From NCBI RefSeq assembly GCF_009695935.1, contig NZ_VUMY01000003.1, forward strand, positions 1 to 64,000: DNA of 64,000 nt. Reading direction: 5' to 3'. Every line of letters begins with the position of its first letter. Positions within the stretch are counted from its first letter, which is position 1. Origin of the DNA: Mobiluncus porci. Lineage in GTDB: Bacteria > Actinomycetota > Actinomycetes > Actinomycetales > Actinomycetaceae. Shown one piece after another: positions 44,077 to 56,500 of this stretch. Both the position numbers and the translations under genes were made by a program. Below the pieces are notes generated by a model, which made no database searches, was not told the DNA's origin, and was given only the letters and a program-made list of their open reading frames with translations.

Positions 44077-44349
44077 GTGCCTGAATCTAAGAAGCGTAAG
44101 CGCGGAACCAAGAAAGTCCAATCCAACAGCGAATTGCACCCCACCTGGAGCGAAGGTATGAAGCAATCGCCGCGGTGGTACGCGCCGCTGGCGGTGACGA
44201 TTATGCTGGTGGGGCTGCTGTGGATGGTGGTTCACTACGCTCTCGCGCTGAATCTCGGGATTAATATGCTCGGCATCGGAAACTGGAACATCGCCATCGG
44301 TTTTGGCGTCATCATGGTCGGTTTCATCATGTTAATGTGGTGGAAGTAA
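44077..44349 (+). CDS. crgA: Cell division protein CrgA
   Basis: This 90-residue protein has two transmembrane helices (LAVTIMLVGLLWMVVHYALA and IAIGFGVIMVGFIMLMWW) behind a basic N-terminus (MPESKKRKRGTKKVQ). This is the CrgA/Rv0011c family. CrgA recruits PBPs and FtsI to the division site in mycobacteria and Streptomyces. It starts GTG after AAAGGGG and is divergent from sortase E, an arrangement seen in other actinobacteria. Confidence 0.92.
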   Translation: MPESKKRKRGTKKVQSNSELHPTWSEGMKQSPRWYAPLAVTIMLVGLLWMVVHYALALNLGINMLGIGNWNIAIGFGVIMVGFIMLMWWK

Positions 44350-44362
44350 GGCATAACAAAAA

Positions 44363-44380
44363 GGGAGCCTCGCGGCTCCC
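44363..44380. terminator. Bidirectional terminator
   Basis: GGGAGCC-TCGC-GGCTCCC is a 7-bp hairpin between the convergent crgA and the next gene. An A-run precedes it (ACAAAAA) and TCCTTGCTTT follows, so it can serve both strands. Confidence 0.8.
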
Positions 44381-44398
44381 TCCTTGCTTTCTGGACGC

Positions 44399-44836
44399 TT
44401 ACTTGTATTCGTCAGCGACAACAACCAAATCGTCGTCGTCGATGTCTTCCCAAGATTCCTCGGCCCACGGATCTTCGACCGGACGGGTACGGCTCCACAG
44501 GACGAAGCCGACCGCTGCGGCGGCACCAGCCAACACAAAGGTCAACAGCCACGGGTGGCCGACAGGGCACTTCTTCTTCGGGGGATTCAAGGCTGACATG
44601 AGACCATCACTCGCTTTCGTTACTTTATCCTTGAGGGTTTTTTCTCCAGCAACCGCCTTGGTTACTGCATCCTGAGCCGCTTGGGCACGAGGAAGAAAAT
44701 CATCTTTCATTTTTGCCCCGAAGTCTTCCACGGCTTCGCGAGCCAGCCCCATTGCATCAGCGGCGTTTTGCGCTACATCACCGGAGGCGCGCTTCATGCA
44801 ATCCATGTCGAGGCATTTTGTAAAATTATCTAGCAT
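44399..44836 (-). CDS. Helical single-span membrane protein of unknown role
   Basis: A 145-residue protein: the N-terminal ~95 residues are amphipathic helix (QNAADAMGLAREAVEDFGAK, QAAQDAVTKAVAGEKTLKDK). A transmembrane helix (LLTFVLAGAAAAVGFVLW, ~97-114) and an acidic tail (WAEESWEDIDDDDLVVVADE) follow. The topology resembles YtxH-like small proteins common in actinobacteria. Function is unknown. An internal ATG at 44806 could be the start. Confidence 0.7.
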   Translation of the reverse strand: MLDNFTKCLDMDCMKRASGDVAQNAADAMGLAREAVEDFGAKMKDDFLPRAQAAQDAVTKAVAGEKTLKDKVTKASDGLMSALNPPKKKCPVGHPWLLTFVLAGAAAAVGFVLWSRTRPVEDPWAEESWEDIDDDDLVVVADEYK

Positions 44837-44990
44837 TAGCCTTCCTTTCCTGACAGCCGGTTGCGGTGATTTCTATTTTGCCCTTTTTTTGTGAATCTTG
44901 CAGGGTGAACGGGAAGAAATCTTTTTATTTTGAGGGCGAGGAAAAAACAATCGTTGCGCGGAGAGGGGCGGGCATGAAAAGATAAGGGTT

Positions 44991-45512
44991 ATGGAAGCTA
45001 TTTTGCACACATCTGCAGGTGATATTCACCTCGAACTTTACCCCCAGTCCGCGCCGGTAACGGTGAAAAACTTTGTTGACCTCGCCACGGGCGCGCGCCA
45101 ATGGACCCACCCGATGACCGGCGAAGTTTCGACCGAGCCGCTCTACAACGGCACAGTCTTTCACCGGGTCATCGACGGTTTCATGATTCAAGGCGGCGAC
45201 CCGATTGGAACCGGAACCGGCGGCCCGGGCTATGTCTTTGATGATGAAATCGACCCCGCGCTCGGCTTCACCGAGCCGTATTTGCTCGCAATGGCAAACG
45301 CCGGCACCCGCGGAGGCCGGGGCACGAACGGATCCCAATTCTTCATCACGGTTGCCCCCACAACCTGGTTGAATGGCAAGCACACGATTTTCGGGCGGGT
45401 TGTTGATGACGCCTCCCGGGCGGTCGTTGACGCGATTGCGACCGTCGCAACCGACCACTCGGATCGTCCGCTTGATGACGTGATGATAGAGACAATCGAG
45501 ATTTCTGAATAA
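44991..45512 (+). CDS. ppiA: Peptidyl-prolyl cis-trans isomerase (cyclophilin)
   Basis: This 173-residue cyclophilin speeds proline isomerisation during folding. The core motifs [40 protein letters not shown] and [10 protein letters not shown] are intact, including the active-site Arg and Phe. No signal peptide is present, so it should be cytoplasmic. The length is normal. Confidence 0.95.
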   Translation: MEAILHTSAGDIHLELYPQSAPVTVKNFVDLATGARQWTHPMTGEVSTEPLYNGTVFHRVIDGFMIQGGDPIGTGTGGPGYVFDDEIDPALGFTEPYLLAMANAGTRGGRGTNGSQFFITVAPTTWLNGKHTIFGRVVDDASRAVVDAIATVATDHSDRPLDDVMIETIEISE

Positions 45513-45640
45513 GCGGAGCCGCTGGGGTACGGGATCTTCTGGCGTAGTTATAGATGAAGTCAGAAAGACCCGTCTCCGCTGGCTTCGCTCCAGCCAAGCC
45601 CAATTAATCCCCGTCCCCGCAGGCTACGCCCTAGTCAAAA
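45513..45640. repeat. Possible degenerate dispersed element
   Basis: This non-coding stretch contains GCGGAGCCGCTGG, GTCAGAAAGACCCG, and TGGCTTCGCTCCAGCC. They share words and palindromic habit with the elements in dnaX and hypF, but the termini are eroded. No gene is seen. Confidence 0.35.
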
Positions 45641-46579
45641 ATGAACACCGAACATATACCCACTCCCAAGCCCCCGAAAGCGTATGTCACCTCAACGCTT
45701 TGCATTGTGATGCTCGTTGTCTGGGTTTTGGAGCTGATTTTTCCCCAGTTACTTCCCCGCTTCGCTTTCGTTCCCGCCATCGGAATTTTCGAGCCGTGGC
45801 GCTTCCTTACTGCGGCTTTCCTCCACTCGATTCCAATGCCCTTCCACTTGGCGTTTAACTGCTGGGCGCTGTGGGTCGTCGGACGAGCGTTAGAGCCAGT
45901 CTTGGGACGTTTGCGGCTTCTGGCAGCGTTCGTTATCTGCGCCATCGGAGCCATGCTTGCGCAGTGCTTAGTTTCCCTGATTAATCCTCAGGCTTGGGTG
46001 ACCCTCACGGTCGGCGCCTCCGGAGCCGTCTTCGGGTTTTTCGGGATTGTGCTCGCGATTCAAAGGGTTTTACGTCTCCCGTGGAGCGAGATGGCCGCTC
46101 TCATCGGCATCAATTTTATCCTCGGGTTTTTCCTTCCGAATGTGGCCTGGGTTGCCCACCTCGGAGGACTCCTGGTGGGTCTTGTGATTGGCGCTTATAC
46201 CGGCTGGTCCTTGCGCCAGGCCCAATTCGTGACGGTGCCGATCACTCCGGAGAACTCCGGAGACTCCGAGCAATCAGATAGCTCCCCATCCAAGCCAGGT
46301 TTCGGGCAGTACCTCCCGTCAGAGTCAGACCTTCCGGAGCCGAGCGAGGACCTCCCCAATAATCCCAGCTCCACGGACGCTACTATCCGTCCCAGTTCTC
46401 GGGCATCCTCCGAGACCAACGGCTCCGCTGTTCTCTTGCAGCGGGTGGTGACCCCGAAAGAGATAGCTCGCGATGTCGCAGTTTATCTCGGACTTTTCGC
46501 TATCCTCGTTGGATGCAACTGGCTTTTCTACCACTTCAACTACGAAGCGATTTACGCCATTCTTCAGTTGAGTGCTTAG
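45641..46579 (+). CDS. Rhomboid-family intramembrane serine protease
   Basis: This 312-residue protein has a six-helix rhomboid core (~18-190). The catalytic Ser is in VGASGAVFGFFGIVLA (~128), and the His in VAWVAHLGGLLVGLVIG. A soluble Ser/Pro/Glu-rich stretch follows (~195-265), then a seventh hydrophobic helix near the C-terminus (VAVYLGLFAILVGCNWLFY). It should cleave membrane-protein transmembrane segments. Its substrate is unknown. Confidence 0.9.
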   Translation: MNTEHIPTPKPPKAYVTSTLCIVMLVVWVLELIFPQLLPRFAFVPAIGIFEPWRFLTAAFLHSIPMPFHLAFNCWALWVVGRALEPVLGRLRLLAAFVICAIGAMLAQCLVSLINPQAWVTLTVGASGAVFGFFGIVLAIQRVLRLPWSEMAALIGINFILGFFLPNVAWVAHLGGLLVGLVIGAYTGWSLRQAQFVTVPITPENSGDSEQSDSSPSKPGFGQYLPSESDLPEPSEDLPNNPSSTDATIRPSSRASSETNGSAVLLQRVVTPKEIARDVAVYLGLFAILVGCNWLFYHFNYEAIYAILQLSA

Positions 46580-46598
46580 AGTCGTCACCACTATTCCC

Positions 46599-46624
46599 CG
46601 CCTCGCGATTAAGCGAGGCGTTTT
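46599..46624 (+). terminator. Intrinsic terminator after the rhomboid gene
   Basis: CGCCTCGC pairs with GCGAGGCG around GATTAA, followed by TTTT. It lies 20 nt after the stop and between convergent genes. Confidence 0.8.
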
Positions 46625-46655
46625 ACGAGATGCGTGACACGACCCAGCGCTTAGC

Positions 46656-48317
46656 TCAGAAGCGGTAGGCCGCAACCTGGTCGTGCATATTATTAGCCTC
46701 AGCCTGGAGTTCCGCAGCGGAACCGGCGGCTACCGCGATTTTGCCTTCCAAAGCCTGGATTGAAGAGGCAAAATTTCCCACATACGCGGTGATATCCTGA
46801 GATCCTCCGGAGGCCTCGGTAATGGAACGTGTTATCTCCGCGGTGGTGGCGGTTTGTTCTTCTACTGCGGAAGCAATGCTCGTCTGGTAGCCGTTAATTT
46901 GGTTGATAATAGAGTTGATCTCGGAAATCGCCGCGCTGGCTGCCTCAGAATCAGCTTGAATCCGGGAAATCATTGCGGCGATGCTCTCCGTGGCCTTCCC
47001 GGTTTCCTCCGCTAATTCCTTAACCTCGTTAGCGACCACCGCGAAACCCTTTCCGGAATCTCCGGCACGTGCCGCCTCAATGGTGGCATTCAAGGCAAGG
47101 AGGTTCGTCTGTTCCGAAATACTCGTAATCGCCTTGATGACTTCCCCGATCTGAGCCGAAGATTCTCCGAGTTTCCCAACGGTTTTCCCGGCGCGTGCCG
47201 AAACCTCGGTTGCCTCCTGGGCAATCCGAGAAGCCTCGGTGGCGTTGCTTGAAATATCACGAATTGAGGCTCCCATCTCCTCCGCTCCGGCAGCCATAGT
47301 CTCGATATAGGTGGCAATTTCGTTGGACGCCGCGACAATACCCGTGGCTTTCCCAGTGAGTTCACGAGTTGTATTCCGAACCGAGCTCACCCCAGCACTC
47401 ACGTCAGCGCTATAGGCGGCAACCCGGTCGGCGGTACTGGAAGTGTGCTGCATGAGCGTGCTAAGCGCCGCCTGAGCCGAATTCAAGGCCTCGGCAGTGT
47501 CACGCAATTCGTCATTAATCGGTGTTTCTGCCCGCGCGGTCAGGTCACCAGTGGCCATCGCTTCCAAAGCGCGGGTCATGTTATTGACAGATCGAGTTAT
47601 TCGAGTCCGAATCTGGTGGGTCATGATTCCCCCAATAATCAGCGCTGCCAGAGGTGCGGCCACCAGTAAAACCTCCCCGATAAACACCATACGATGAGCA
47701 CTTACGGCCGTGTCGGCAGCCTCTGCCTGGTTGCGTTTTGACAGCGCATCAGTCAGGGGCCGAAGCTCCTGTTGGATTTGGAGATTCGCCTTAAAATCAG
47801 AGCTAATGGCTTGCGCGTGAGGATTGTTCAGGACTGTCGCCACATTGGCACTAATCTTCCCCGCCTGTTCCGTCACTGTCATGAGACCGTCATTTTTGAT
47901 CTCAGCAGGAACCGCTTTCAGAGCTGAACTCAGCTCCTCAGAAGTGGCTTTCAAGGCCTCGAGGCGAGCGGTGACCCGCTCAGCAGGCAGCCTTTGGTTC
48001 AGCGCGCTGGACAATTCGCTTTCCTCAGCAACGACTCTGGCGCTCAGCTCAGTGATTTTCCAGGCCTCCCCGTCACGAAGGTACACGTCGGATTGCCCGT
48101 TCAACTGGACGGTTAGCCACACAGCCCAGAAAATCACGATAACAAGAACCACAGCGATAGTGACAAGACCCATATTGCGCAAAACCTGGAGTTGTTTCAA
48201 GATGGGTCTGCGTTTCGAGGCGACAGGCGGTGTCACCTCGGGTGCGAGCGCCGGAACGGTCACGACGGAGGAAGCAGTGTTGTCTCCAGCGGTTCGGGTT
48301 TGATCCATCTCATTCAT
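46656..48317 (-). CDS. Methyl-accepting chemotaxis protein (second of a pair)
   Basis: This 553-residue chemoreceptor has a cytoplasmic N-terminus of ~50 residues, TM1 ([21 protein letters not shown]), an extracellular helical sensor, TM2 ([19 protein letters not shown]), a HAMP domain and a long cytoplasmic coiled coil. The hairpin tip reads [20 protein letters not shown], the signature that contacts CheA and CheW. I chose the ATG at 48317, which overlaps the stop of the upstream receptor by 8 nt (ATGAATGA), so the two are coupled. Chemoreceptors imply motility, which is rare among Actinomycetaceae and fits Mobiluncus. Confidence 0.9.
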   Translation of the reverse strand: MNEMDQTRTAGDNTASSVVTVPALAPEVTPPVASKRRPILKQLQVLRNMGLVTIAVVLVIVIFWAVWLTVQLNGQSDVYLRDGEAWKITELSARVVAEESELSSALNQRLPAERVTARLEALKATSEELSSALKAVPAEIKNDGLMTVTEQAGKISANVATVLNNPHAQAISSDFKANLQIQQELRPLTDALSKRNQAEAADTAVSAHRMVFIGEVLLVAAPLAALIIGGIMTHQIRTRITRSVNNMTRALEAMATGDLTARAETPINDELRDTAEALNSAQAALSTLMQHTSSTADRVAAYSADVSAGVSSVRNTTRELTGKATGIVAASNEIATYIETMAAGAEEMGASIRDISSNATEASRIAQEATEVSARAGKTVGKLGESSAQIGEVIKAITSISEQTNLLALNATIEAARAGDSGKGFAVVANEVKELAEETGKATESIAAMISRIQADSEAASAAISEINSIINQINGYQTSIASAVEEQTATTAEITRSITEASGGSQDITAYVGNFASSIQALEGKIAVAAGSAAELQAEANNMHDQVAAYRF

Positions 48318-50034
48318 GACTGGCCCCCTTCCCTTCGGGGTCGCTAGTTTCCCCGCGGTTTTGCAACATCGCTTGGAGATCTTTGGCGGCCTCAGTGAGC
48401 TCTCGCATCTTCGCCCCCGATTCCATAAAGATTGTCCTGATTTCTCTGGTTTGCTCGCCCATCTCGGTGATGTCGTGAGCCAGCTGGTCGGTCTGCTGAG
48501 CTGAGCGATTAATCGAGGAGGAGATCTCTGCGGTTGTCGCGGTCTGTTCCTCCACTGCGGCCGCAATGGTAGTTTGGGAAGCGTTGATGTCCCCGATAAT
48601 CCTCGTGATCTCCTCGATGGCTCCAACCGCGTGAGTTGTGTCACCTTGAATGGCCTCCACTCTTGCAGCCACATCCTCGGTTGCGCGCGCCGTTTCAGAA
48701 GCAAGGTCCTTCACTTCCGAGGCCACTACGGCAAACCCACGACCTGCATCTCCGGCGCGCGCAGCTTCGATAGTAGCGTTTAAAGCGAGAAGGTTAGTTT
48801 GTTCTGCGACCTCGTTGATAGTTTCGATGACTTCCCCAATTTGGCGTGAGGATTCACCGAGCTGCGCCACGGTTGCCCCGGCTTGGGCCGCAACCTCGGT
48901 TGCCCGCCTTGCGACAGAGGCGGCAGAGTTAGCGTTTTGGGAGATTTCCTCAATGGATTCCCGCATCTGGGCCGCTCCGGTTGCAATAGCTTGGATATTC
49001 GTGTTTACCTCGGTGGCAACGGTTTCAGTCTTCCCGATTTCCTCAGTGACTTGGTTCATGTCATCACGAACCGCGACGAGTTCTCCGAGAGTTTCCCCCG
49101 ATTTCGATTCGACTGCGACTGTCGAATCGATAGTGACATTGAAGGAATGCTCGAGTTTTGCCGTGTTCGTGTTGAAAGTGTTCGCCATTCCCCCAATTTC
49201 ATCGCGGTTGAGTCGCTTCACGTTCACGTCCAGGTTCCCCGCAGCGATCTCATTGAAGCCTCTGGCAAGTTCTTTCGTCATCGGAACAATAGACTTCGCA
49301 GTCACCTTGTTTACAATGAAAATAATCACCAGCGAAATTACGAGCTGAATTATGATAAAGGTTCCGAGCAGCATGACCTGGCTGTCAAGATACTCCTCGA
49401 TTTGGGCATCCTCATTGTGCAACGCCACGAGGAACGAGTCGGCTTGGTTAACGAAGGCCCATTCGGTTTCCGTATTTTGCGCCAAGATTTCAAGAAGCGG
49501 AGCCTTACCGGCACTAACCGCGCCTTGGAGGCTCGTAATATAGGTGTTGTACTTTTTCAGAGCAGCTTTGACCTCCCCCCAAGCTTGGTTAGTAGCATTG
49601 TCATCGGTTCCGGGATCAAGTATTTCGACCCGAGCGTTCATGTCAGCGAGTCGGGTTTCAAAGTTTTCGAGTATAACCGGGTCAATGTCTTGGAGCCTAG
49701 CGACTTCCGGGGAAAGCATAGCATCAACGAGATCGGCTTGAGCAAGCTTGAGTCCGGCCCAGTCGGCTTGCATCTGGCCTGTTTGGCTCATGGATTGATT
49801 GAGTCGATCCGATAGCGAGGATTGGCTCCCGACCATTACCAGGACGCGAATGGAGGCTACGGCCATAGTGGCGACAACAATGAACATCACCAAGGCGCTG
49901 GCAATAATTTTCGCCGAAATCGGGATACGTTGTGTCTTATCTGATACGTCAGGGGGAGGTGAACCGACGGATTTAGCTAGCTGGGGTGGAACCCTATCAG
50001 TCGGTTCAGCAAGGGTTGTTGTCTGTTTCGTCAT
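48310..50034 (-). CDS. Methyl-accepting chemotaxis protein (first of a pair)
   Basis: This 574-residue chemoreceptor shares its domain plan with the next gene. TM1 ([20 protein letters not shown], ~42-60) precedes an extracellular four-helix-type sensor (~65-215), TM2 ([19 protein letters not shown], ~225-243), HAMP, and the signalling coiled coil with [20 protein letters not shown] and [15 protein letters not shown]. The sensors of the two differ, so they may detect different ligands; the signalling tips are nearly identical. The ligand is unknown. Confidence 0.92.
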   Translation of the reverse strand: MTKQTTTLAEPTDRVPPQLAKSVGSPPPDVSDKTQRIPISAKIIASALVMFIVVATMAVASIRVLVMVGSQSSLSDRLNQSMSQTGQMQADWAGLKLAQADLVDAMLSPEVARLQDIDPVILENFETRLADMNARVEILDPGTDDNATNQAWGEVKAALKKYNTYITSLQGAVSAGKAPLLEILAQNTETEWAFVNQADSFLVALHNEDAQIEEYLDSQVMLLGTFIIIQLVISLVIIFIVNKVTAKSIVPMTKELARGFNEIAAGNLDVNVKRLNRDEIGGMANTFNTNTAKLEHSFNVTIDSTVAVESKSGETLGELVAVRDDMNQVTEEIGKTETVATEVNTNIQAIATGAAQMRESIEEISQNANSAASVARRATEVAAQAGATVAQLGESSRQIGEVIETINEVAEQTNLLALNATIEAARAGDAGRGFAVVASEVKDLASETARATEDVAARVEAIQGDTTHAVGAIEEITRIIGDINASQTTIAAAVEEQTATTAEISSSINRSAQQTDQLAHDITEMGEQTREIRTIFMESGAKMRELTEAAKDLQAMLQNRGETSDPEGKGASHE

Positions 50035-50363
50035 AGTGATCCACTTCGAATTTCCACAAGACTGGGCACCTACTCCAAGTCCATCGCTCAGAGACAGTTT
50101 ACTGGAAATACTTTGAAACTTTCAGTATTTAAGGTTAAGAAAGGCTTATCGGTGAAGTTTCCAATTACAATCGAGTTTCCCTGCTTCAAGTTCTACGCTC
50201 TGTCCGCCAAGGTTCTCAATAGTGTCGTTGAGCTTCCCACACCCCTAGATTCGCGCAATGCCAAATTCGCGGCTCCCCTGAGGAATCTGGATCTTCACGG
50301 GAGGTAAAAGATAACAGAGCTAACCGAGTCAGACTATCGTCTGAAATTGAAATACCCTACACC

Positions 50364-50414
50364 TAGTACTGTTGGCGGCGAGATGCTTCAAGCATCTCGC
50401 CGCCAACAGTACTA
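50364..50414. repeat. Perfect palindrome, 25-bp arms
   Basis: Arms 50364-50388 and 50390-50414 are exact complements around a single C, including AGTACTGTTGGCGGCGAGAT. The site lies about 90 nt after the stop of the giant surface gene. It could be its transcription terminator (no T-run) or a cruciform site. The remaining part of 50035-50501 shows no gene. Confidence 0.85.
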
Positions 50415-50501
50415 CAGCCTCAAGGGCTTTTGTTCGGGGCCTGTCTAGCTCGAGCCGAGCCGAACCTTGAGGTCCTCCGGCTTTCAAGCCAAGCCTGAGC
50501 C

Positions 50502-53500
50502 TTACTCGGCCTCAGCCTCACGCTTGCGCCTTGCGGCCAAGAGTCCGATCAACCCACCAGCGCCAATCATTGCCAGGGACAACGCCCCTACCATCGCGGC
50601 CTGCGCGCCAGTCCTAGCCAAGGTTGGCGGCACCTTTGCCCGAATCGGAGGTATTGTCGTAGCCGGCGCTACCGGAGGAACCGGAGGCGTGGTGCTCGTT
50701 GAAGGCGGCGGCGTAAACGGCGTCGTGGTAGACGGACTCACCGGCGGGTTCGGCGGGGTTGACGGCGGAGTGCTCGTCGGCGGAGTGCTCGTCGGCGGAG
50801 TCGTCGGCTTCTTCACAACCACAGTCTGCGGCGCGGAGCCAATCTCCTCGTGGCTTAAGACCGGCGTCAAGGTTCCAGCCGGAGCCGCACCTGCTTCGGG
50901 CAGATTACCGACATAGGCCCTTTCGAAGACGACCAACTCGGTACCGTCAGCCAAGGCGCCGGTTTCAGCCGCTGTCAACGGGATCTCCATAGTCCACTCA
51001 CCGGAACCGGTTGCCGACGCTTTCAGGCCTGCAGCCGTCACGGTGGCCCCAACCTGGGTGCCGTCGGACTTCTTCATCAACCTGCCGACCAGCGTGTAGG
51101 TTTCGCCAGCCTTCAAGCCGTTGTAAGTCACGGTGTCAACCACGGTCGCGGCTGTACCGGAGGTGACCGTTGTCGCGTCTTTCACCGTAGCCACGGTGCC
51201 CATGGAGAGTTCTGGACGGCGGGTGACAATCTGCGGCGGATCCTTCGGATCGCGGTGTTCCACTACCGGCGGAGTGCCGTCACCAGGCGTGTCGCCACCT
51301 TCCGGAACCTCGAAGAGGCTCTCGAAGAAGACCACGTCACGGGTCGCATCGGAGGTAGCCGGAACCACCAGCGGGTTCTTCTCGTCCACAATCCACTTGC
51401 TGTTGTCAGCGCCCGCGGTCACCTTGGTCCAGCGAACCAGTGGCTGTCCGTCGAGTCCGATCACCGGAGCGGAGTTATCGGTGTAGACCAGTTCGGTCTT
51501 CAACCAGTACTCGCGTCCTTCTACCAAGCCGGTGTAGGTCACAGTGTCGAGAACCGGAGTGTCTTCCGAAGGCTTCAACATCTTGCCGCCACCGACAACC
51601 GAGGCCACAGTCGCCAGGGTCGGGGTCTTATAGGTGAAGTGGTTCGTGGCTGCCACCTGGAGGTCGCCCTGTGCCACAATCTTGATGTTCACCGAGTTAC
51701 CGGCAACGGCGTTAGTCCACTCGCCAGCGGCCCAGGTCGTATTCATCGCGACACCGGTCGGCAAGGCGCCGTCCACACCAGTTTCCGTAATGGTGACTGT
51801 GGTTCCAGCCGGGAAACCTTCGAACTTCGGGCTAACAGCCTTGGTCGGGTCGTTAGGATCCCACACCAAGTCGAAGGTGTCGGTCAAAGCCGTTCCAGCT
51901 TTCACGGCCGTCCCATCCGGAATCACCGCATCGTACTTGAAGTGGAAGGTTGTCGGGAGTCCAGCCTTTTCATTAGCCGGGAGTTCCTCGGCCGCATCCA
52001 CTATCTTGTTGACCTGGAAGCCACCGAAGTTCGCGGTGACGTTCAACCACTGGTAGCCCTCGCCAAGTGTCGAAATGTTTTCGTGGTGCTTAGCGACGAG
52101 GTTTTCACCAGTCTGGCCAGTCGCCAGCTTGCCGAGCGAGGCGATGAACGCCTCACGTTCTGCGGGAGCCGGAGCCTGGTAGAGGTCTTCCCAGATAACG
52201 ACCTTCTTGTTGAGTTCAACAAGGTTCTTCGGGATGGTTACATTCACTGGCCAAGCGCCGTTGTAGCCATCAACTGAACCCATTCCTTCCACCTTCACGT
52301 CGGAGGCGTAGGACTCGAGCCAGTCAATCTTCTTCGGGACAATCTGGCCACCCTCGCTGACGTATTCAACGAAGTAGGTGTGGAGCAGGTAGTCGCCAGC
52401 CGGCATGTGCTTGTAGGAAACGTTATCGGTAATCGTCTCCCCGTTGGTGGCGTTCTTGCCGTCCAGTGCGGAGGTATCGGTTCCGATAACCGGCTCATGA
52501 GTGAACAGGTTGTTCGCGGTCACGGTGACATTAGACACCGCAGTCGTGCCATCTGTGCCGGTAGCACCAATCCTGACTACACCCTTGCCGTTCTCCGCGG
52601 ATTCCACGGTCACGCCATTGGCCTCGGTGAAGGTCACAGTGTCCTTCAATCCGGCCTGGTTGACGGCGTTTTGAACGTCCTCGGTGATGGTGCAGGTGTC
52701 ACCCAGCGGAATGCCGGTCACGGTCACGCTCTCGCCTTCCTTCACCGGATAGGTCTTGGTGAAGCCCTTCTCGGTGCAGGAAACGGTGAAGAGATAGGTC
52801 GCATTCTGCTGCTGAACCGTAGCGAAAGCAGAGTCCCATCCGGTCACGGTCTTGGTCAAGGTCAGCGAGCCGAACTTGAACTCGTTGACTGCGACGGACT
52901 GAGCCGTGGAGGTGATGTCGTTGTGGGTCGCGACAGGTTCGTTACCGCCCTTCGGGGTCACGTCCGTTTCGGTGACTCCGTCGTAGGTTCCCTCGGCCCA
53001 GAGTTGTTCAAAGACCACCAATGTGTGGTTTTCAACAACCTGGCTCCGGCTCACCACGAAGTCCATCGTGGTTTCGTAAACCTTTACGTCCGCTCCGTAC
53101 TTGGCCTTCTCGGTTTCGTTCGGAAGCTTCGCCATGGCGGCGTCGATCTTGACCGTCGTCGCTGCCTTCACGAGCGGGTTCGTTTCCCCACCCTGGTAGG
53201 CCACCTGGTCGAACAACTGTCCACCCAAACCGTAGGTCTTGCCGAGCTCGACATTGTACAAGCGCACCCTGTCGGTAACGGTGTAGGTATCGGGAGCAGT
53301 TTCGCCTGCAGCATTCTCGCCTTCCCAAACCGCGATCGACTTCAAACCGGTCGCTTTATCGGAAGCATCGGTCGTCACCGCCGGATGCTTCACGTTCACG
53401 GTCTGGTTTTCGTCGTTCGGGTTCTCGTGCGGCGGCGCAGCAGGCTCACCGGTAGCGGTGGCGCCCACGTAGAGCGTCTCGTAGGCGACGAGCTTGTCAT

Positions 53501-56500
53501 TGGCCTTCAAGACCGAGAGCGGAACAGTGAACTTCACCTGAACAGCGGTGCCGTCCTTGATGGTGCCGCTTACGCGCAGCGCGCCGCCCTCAGCAGCAGG
53601 AGTCGTGAAGGTCGCGGTCGCGTTTACACCGGACTCGGTAGCGTTGCCGTTCGCATCGACTGCCATCAGCTTGCCCGCAACCGTGTATTCCTTATTCGGC
53701 TCAAGGTTGTAGTACTCCACGTAGTCGGTCAGGACAACATTGTTGCCTTCCCACACCACATCGGCACCGGGCTTATTCGCATCGCCCTTGTAGCGCAAGG
53801 TCGTGGCAATCTGCGGGGTTTCCACTGCGGAGACCGTCTGACGGGCGTCATTCGGATCCTCGTGCCTCGCGTCCCAAGTCTTGCCTTCCTGGAAAGTCAC
53901 AGCCGTATCCGGACTCTTCAATGCATCGCCCGAATTTACGCTGGCAATGTTGTCTACCTGGGCGAGGTACTCGTAGGCCACCAACGCGAGTTGGTTCAAG
54001 CCGCGGGTCTTCGCCTGCTGACTCCAGATTGCGAGTTGCTCCTTGGTCAAGTTGAACGTCACCTTGGTGGTTTCATTCGCTCCGCCCTTCGCGGTGAAGG
54101 GGTCGGAAACTCCAGCAGAAACCACCTGGGGGGCATCTCCGGGGCCGCCCAGATACCTCAACTGGGAGTATGCCTGGTACTGCTTTCCGGGGATGAGACC
54201 CGTTCCCGTTACCGTGATGGTATCGGTCAAGGTCACGTCTTGACCGAGTCCAAAGACCTTCGCGCCGTCTTTGTCGAGGTCGGTCACCAAATCGATGTTG
54301 TTGTCGGTCTGGACTGTCTGGTTCGGATCGTTCGGATCCTCATGCGGCGGAGCCACCGGATCTTCGGGCTTATCGGTTCGGGTCAAGTATTCATAAGCAA
54401 CATACTTGTAGCCGGACTTCAGCGCACCGTCAGCAACTGTGAAAGTCACGTTCTGGGTGCCCGCAGCCTCGTGGGGTGCCGCAATCGTGGCAGTGCCAAC
54501 CGCTATCGGCTCGGAGCTAACCTTGCCGTCAAGGCCGATTTCCATCAGCTTCGCATCCAAGCGGTAGGTCACGCTCGGAGTGAGACCCCAGTATTCGACC
54601 ACGTCAACCAGCGTCTTGGACGCGGTCGGGACGGTCGGAATAGTCGGGTTCTCGGCCCAAGTGCGAGCGCCATCAGCGGAGAGAATCGTCCGGAATCCGG
54701 GCTTGACACCGGTTCCGACAGTCTGCTTCGCGTCGTTGATGTCCTCGTGGGTTGCGGCGGGCTCAAACGGCTTAGTGACGTCGCTACCGGTCGCATCTTG
54801 GAAGGTCGAGTCCTTCGGGGTAACTGTCTTGGTGTCGGTGTTGACCGTCACCTCATCAGCGAACCACAGGGTCTCGAAGACGACGAGCTCCGCACCTTCC
54901 TTCAGAGTTCCAGCCGGAACCTCGAAGGTCATCAGGTCAGGCATTGTGAACTCAGCGTCCTTTGCAGTGAACTTCTCAGAAACCGCGGTGATGGTCTTGC
55001 CCTCAGCGGTCTTCACGGGCTCGCCGGTGGCCTTATCCATGAGGATGCCGGAAACGTAGTATTCCTTTCCGGTGAGCATCGCATGGAAGGTGACACTATC
55101 TTTCACGGTTGAATCGGCATCGGCAAGAACCTGGCCTAGTTCGCCGGAACCGCGAGCCGAAGTCTCCAGCTTCGGGAGGTTTACTCTCTGGTCAGCATCA
55201 TTAATGTCATGGTGGATGAGGTATTCCTTACCTTCGCGGTAAACCGTCTCGAAGACTACCGTCACCTTTCCAGCCAACAGGTTGGCCGGAACTTCGAAGG
55301 TTAAGGTAACCGAACCGGTACCGGAGGTGATAACACTTTCAACCGGACGACCCGCTTCACCCTCAGCGCGATAGACCGAGCCAGCTGGGCCAATAACCCG
55401 CTCTACGGGCGCGATCCCTGGTGCAGGCTGGTTGGTTGCCTTATCCATCAACTCGCCCTTGACAAGGTAGGCCACCGGGGTGCCGTCGGCATACTTGGCG
55501 TTGAGGTCTAGACCGGAGTAATCCACCCGGTCGTTGATGGTGGCTACGGTGCCTACGTTGTTAGCAGTGTGATCTCCGTCAGCCGCATCGGTTGCGGTAG
55601 TGTCGAGAGACCCAACCCGAACGGTTTGTGCCTCAGACAGCATGTCCTTGTGTTCCGCAACGGTTTCGCCATTGGCGTCAACCAGTTCTTCAAAGACGAC
55701 GAACTTCGCGCCCTTGGCGATCTTCTCGGCCGGAACCTGGAACTGCACCTTCTCGACCTGGCTGGCGCCAGCGACGGTGACGTTTTCGAGGTTCTTCGTG
55801 GCGACGACGGTCTTTCCGTCAGCAGCCATCAAAGTGCCCTTCAACGTGTAGGTTCCGGGAGCAGCGTTCGTGATCGTGACATCGTCATCAACCGTGACTT
55901 CGGTCTGATCCTTCTGGAGCTGAATCAGTTTCGCTCCGCCAACGGTCGCGGTGGTTTCGAGCGACGGGTTGTAAACAACCTGGTTCTTGTCGTCGATGTC
56001 GTGGTGAGAAGCCACCGGGGTTTCGCCCTGCAGCAGGTCTTCGAACACGACGACCGGAGCGGTCGCGAGTCCAGCCTTGTCAACCTCGAACTTCACGATG
56101 ACCTGATAGGCATCGGGGTCGGTCGAGTTAGCCTTATTGGCTTTGAAGGTGACCGGGGTGACCGTGACGTACTTGGCGTCAATCGCGTCGCCGCGCTTGA
56201 CCTGGGTGCCGTCAGCGAGAACCGCGTCAGCCTGGTAGTGCAGGGTGCCGGTGACCGTGTAGGTGTTGCCCGGCTGGAGGCCGTTGTAATCCACCAGGTC
56301 GAAGATCGACACCTTGTCGTTGGACGAATCGAGGTTCTTGTCGTCTGTATCACCGGAGGCGCCGTCGTAGGCGGTGGTGGTGATTTCAACCGGAGTCACG
56401 GTGACGGTCTGCGCCGGGTCAGCGGGGTCGCGGTGTTCCACCACAACCTTGCCGTCCGCGTCGCCGTCATGCAGAGACTCGAACACAACCATGTCTTTAC

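Noticed and set aside
43956-44144. N-terminal extension of sortase E
   Set aside because: It would run through the intergenic space with crgA and overlap its coding start. Sortase E proteins normally have one helix, which is already present.
48318-48704. N-terminal extension of the second chemoreceptor by about 129 codons
   Set aside because: The extension lies in another frame of the upstream receptor, is Arg/Pro-rich without structure, and the ATG at 48317 gives a normal overlapping start.
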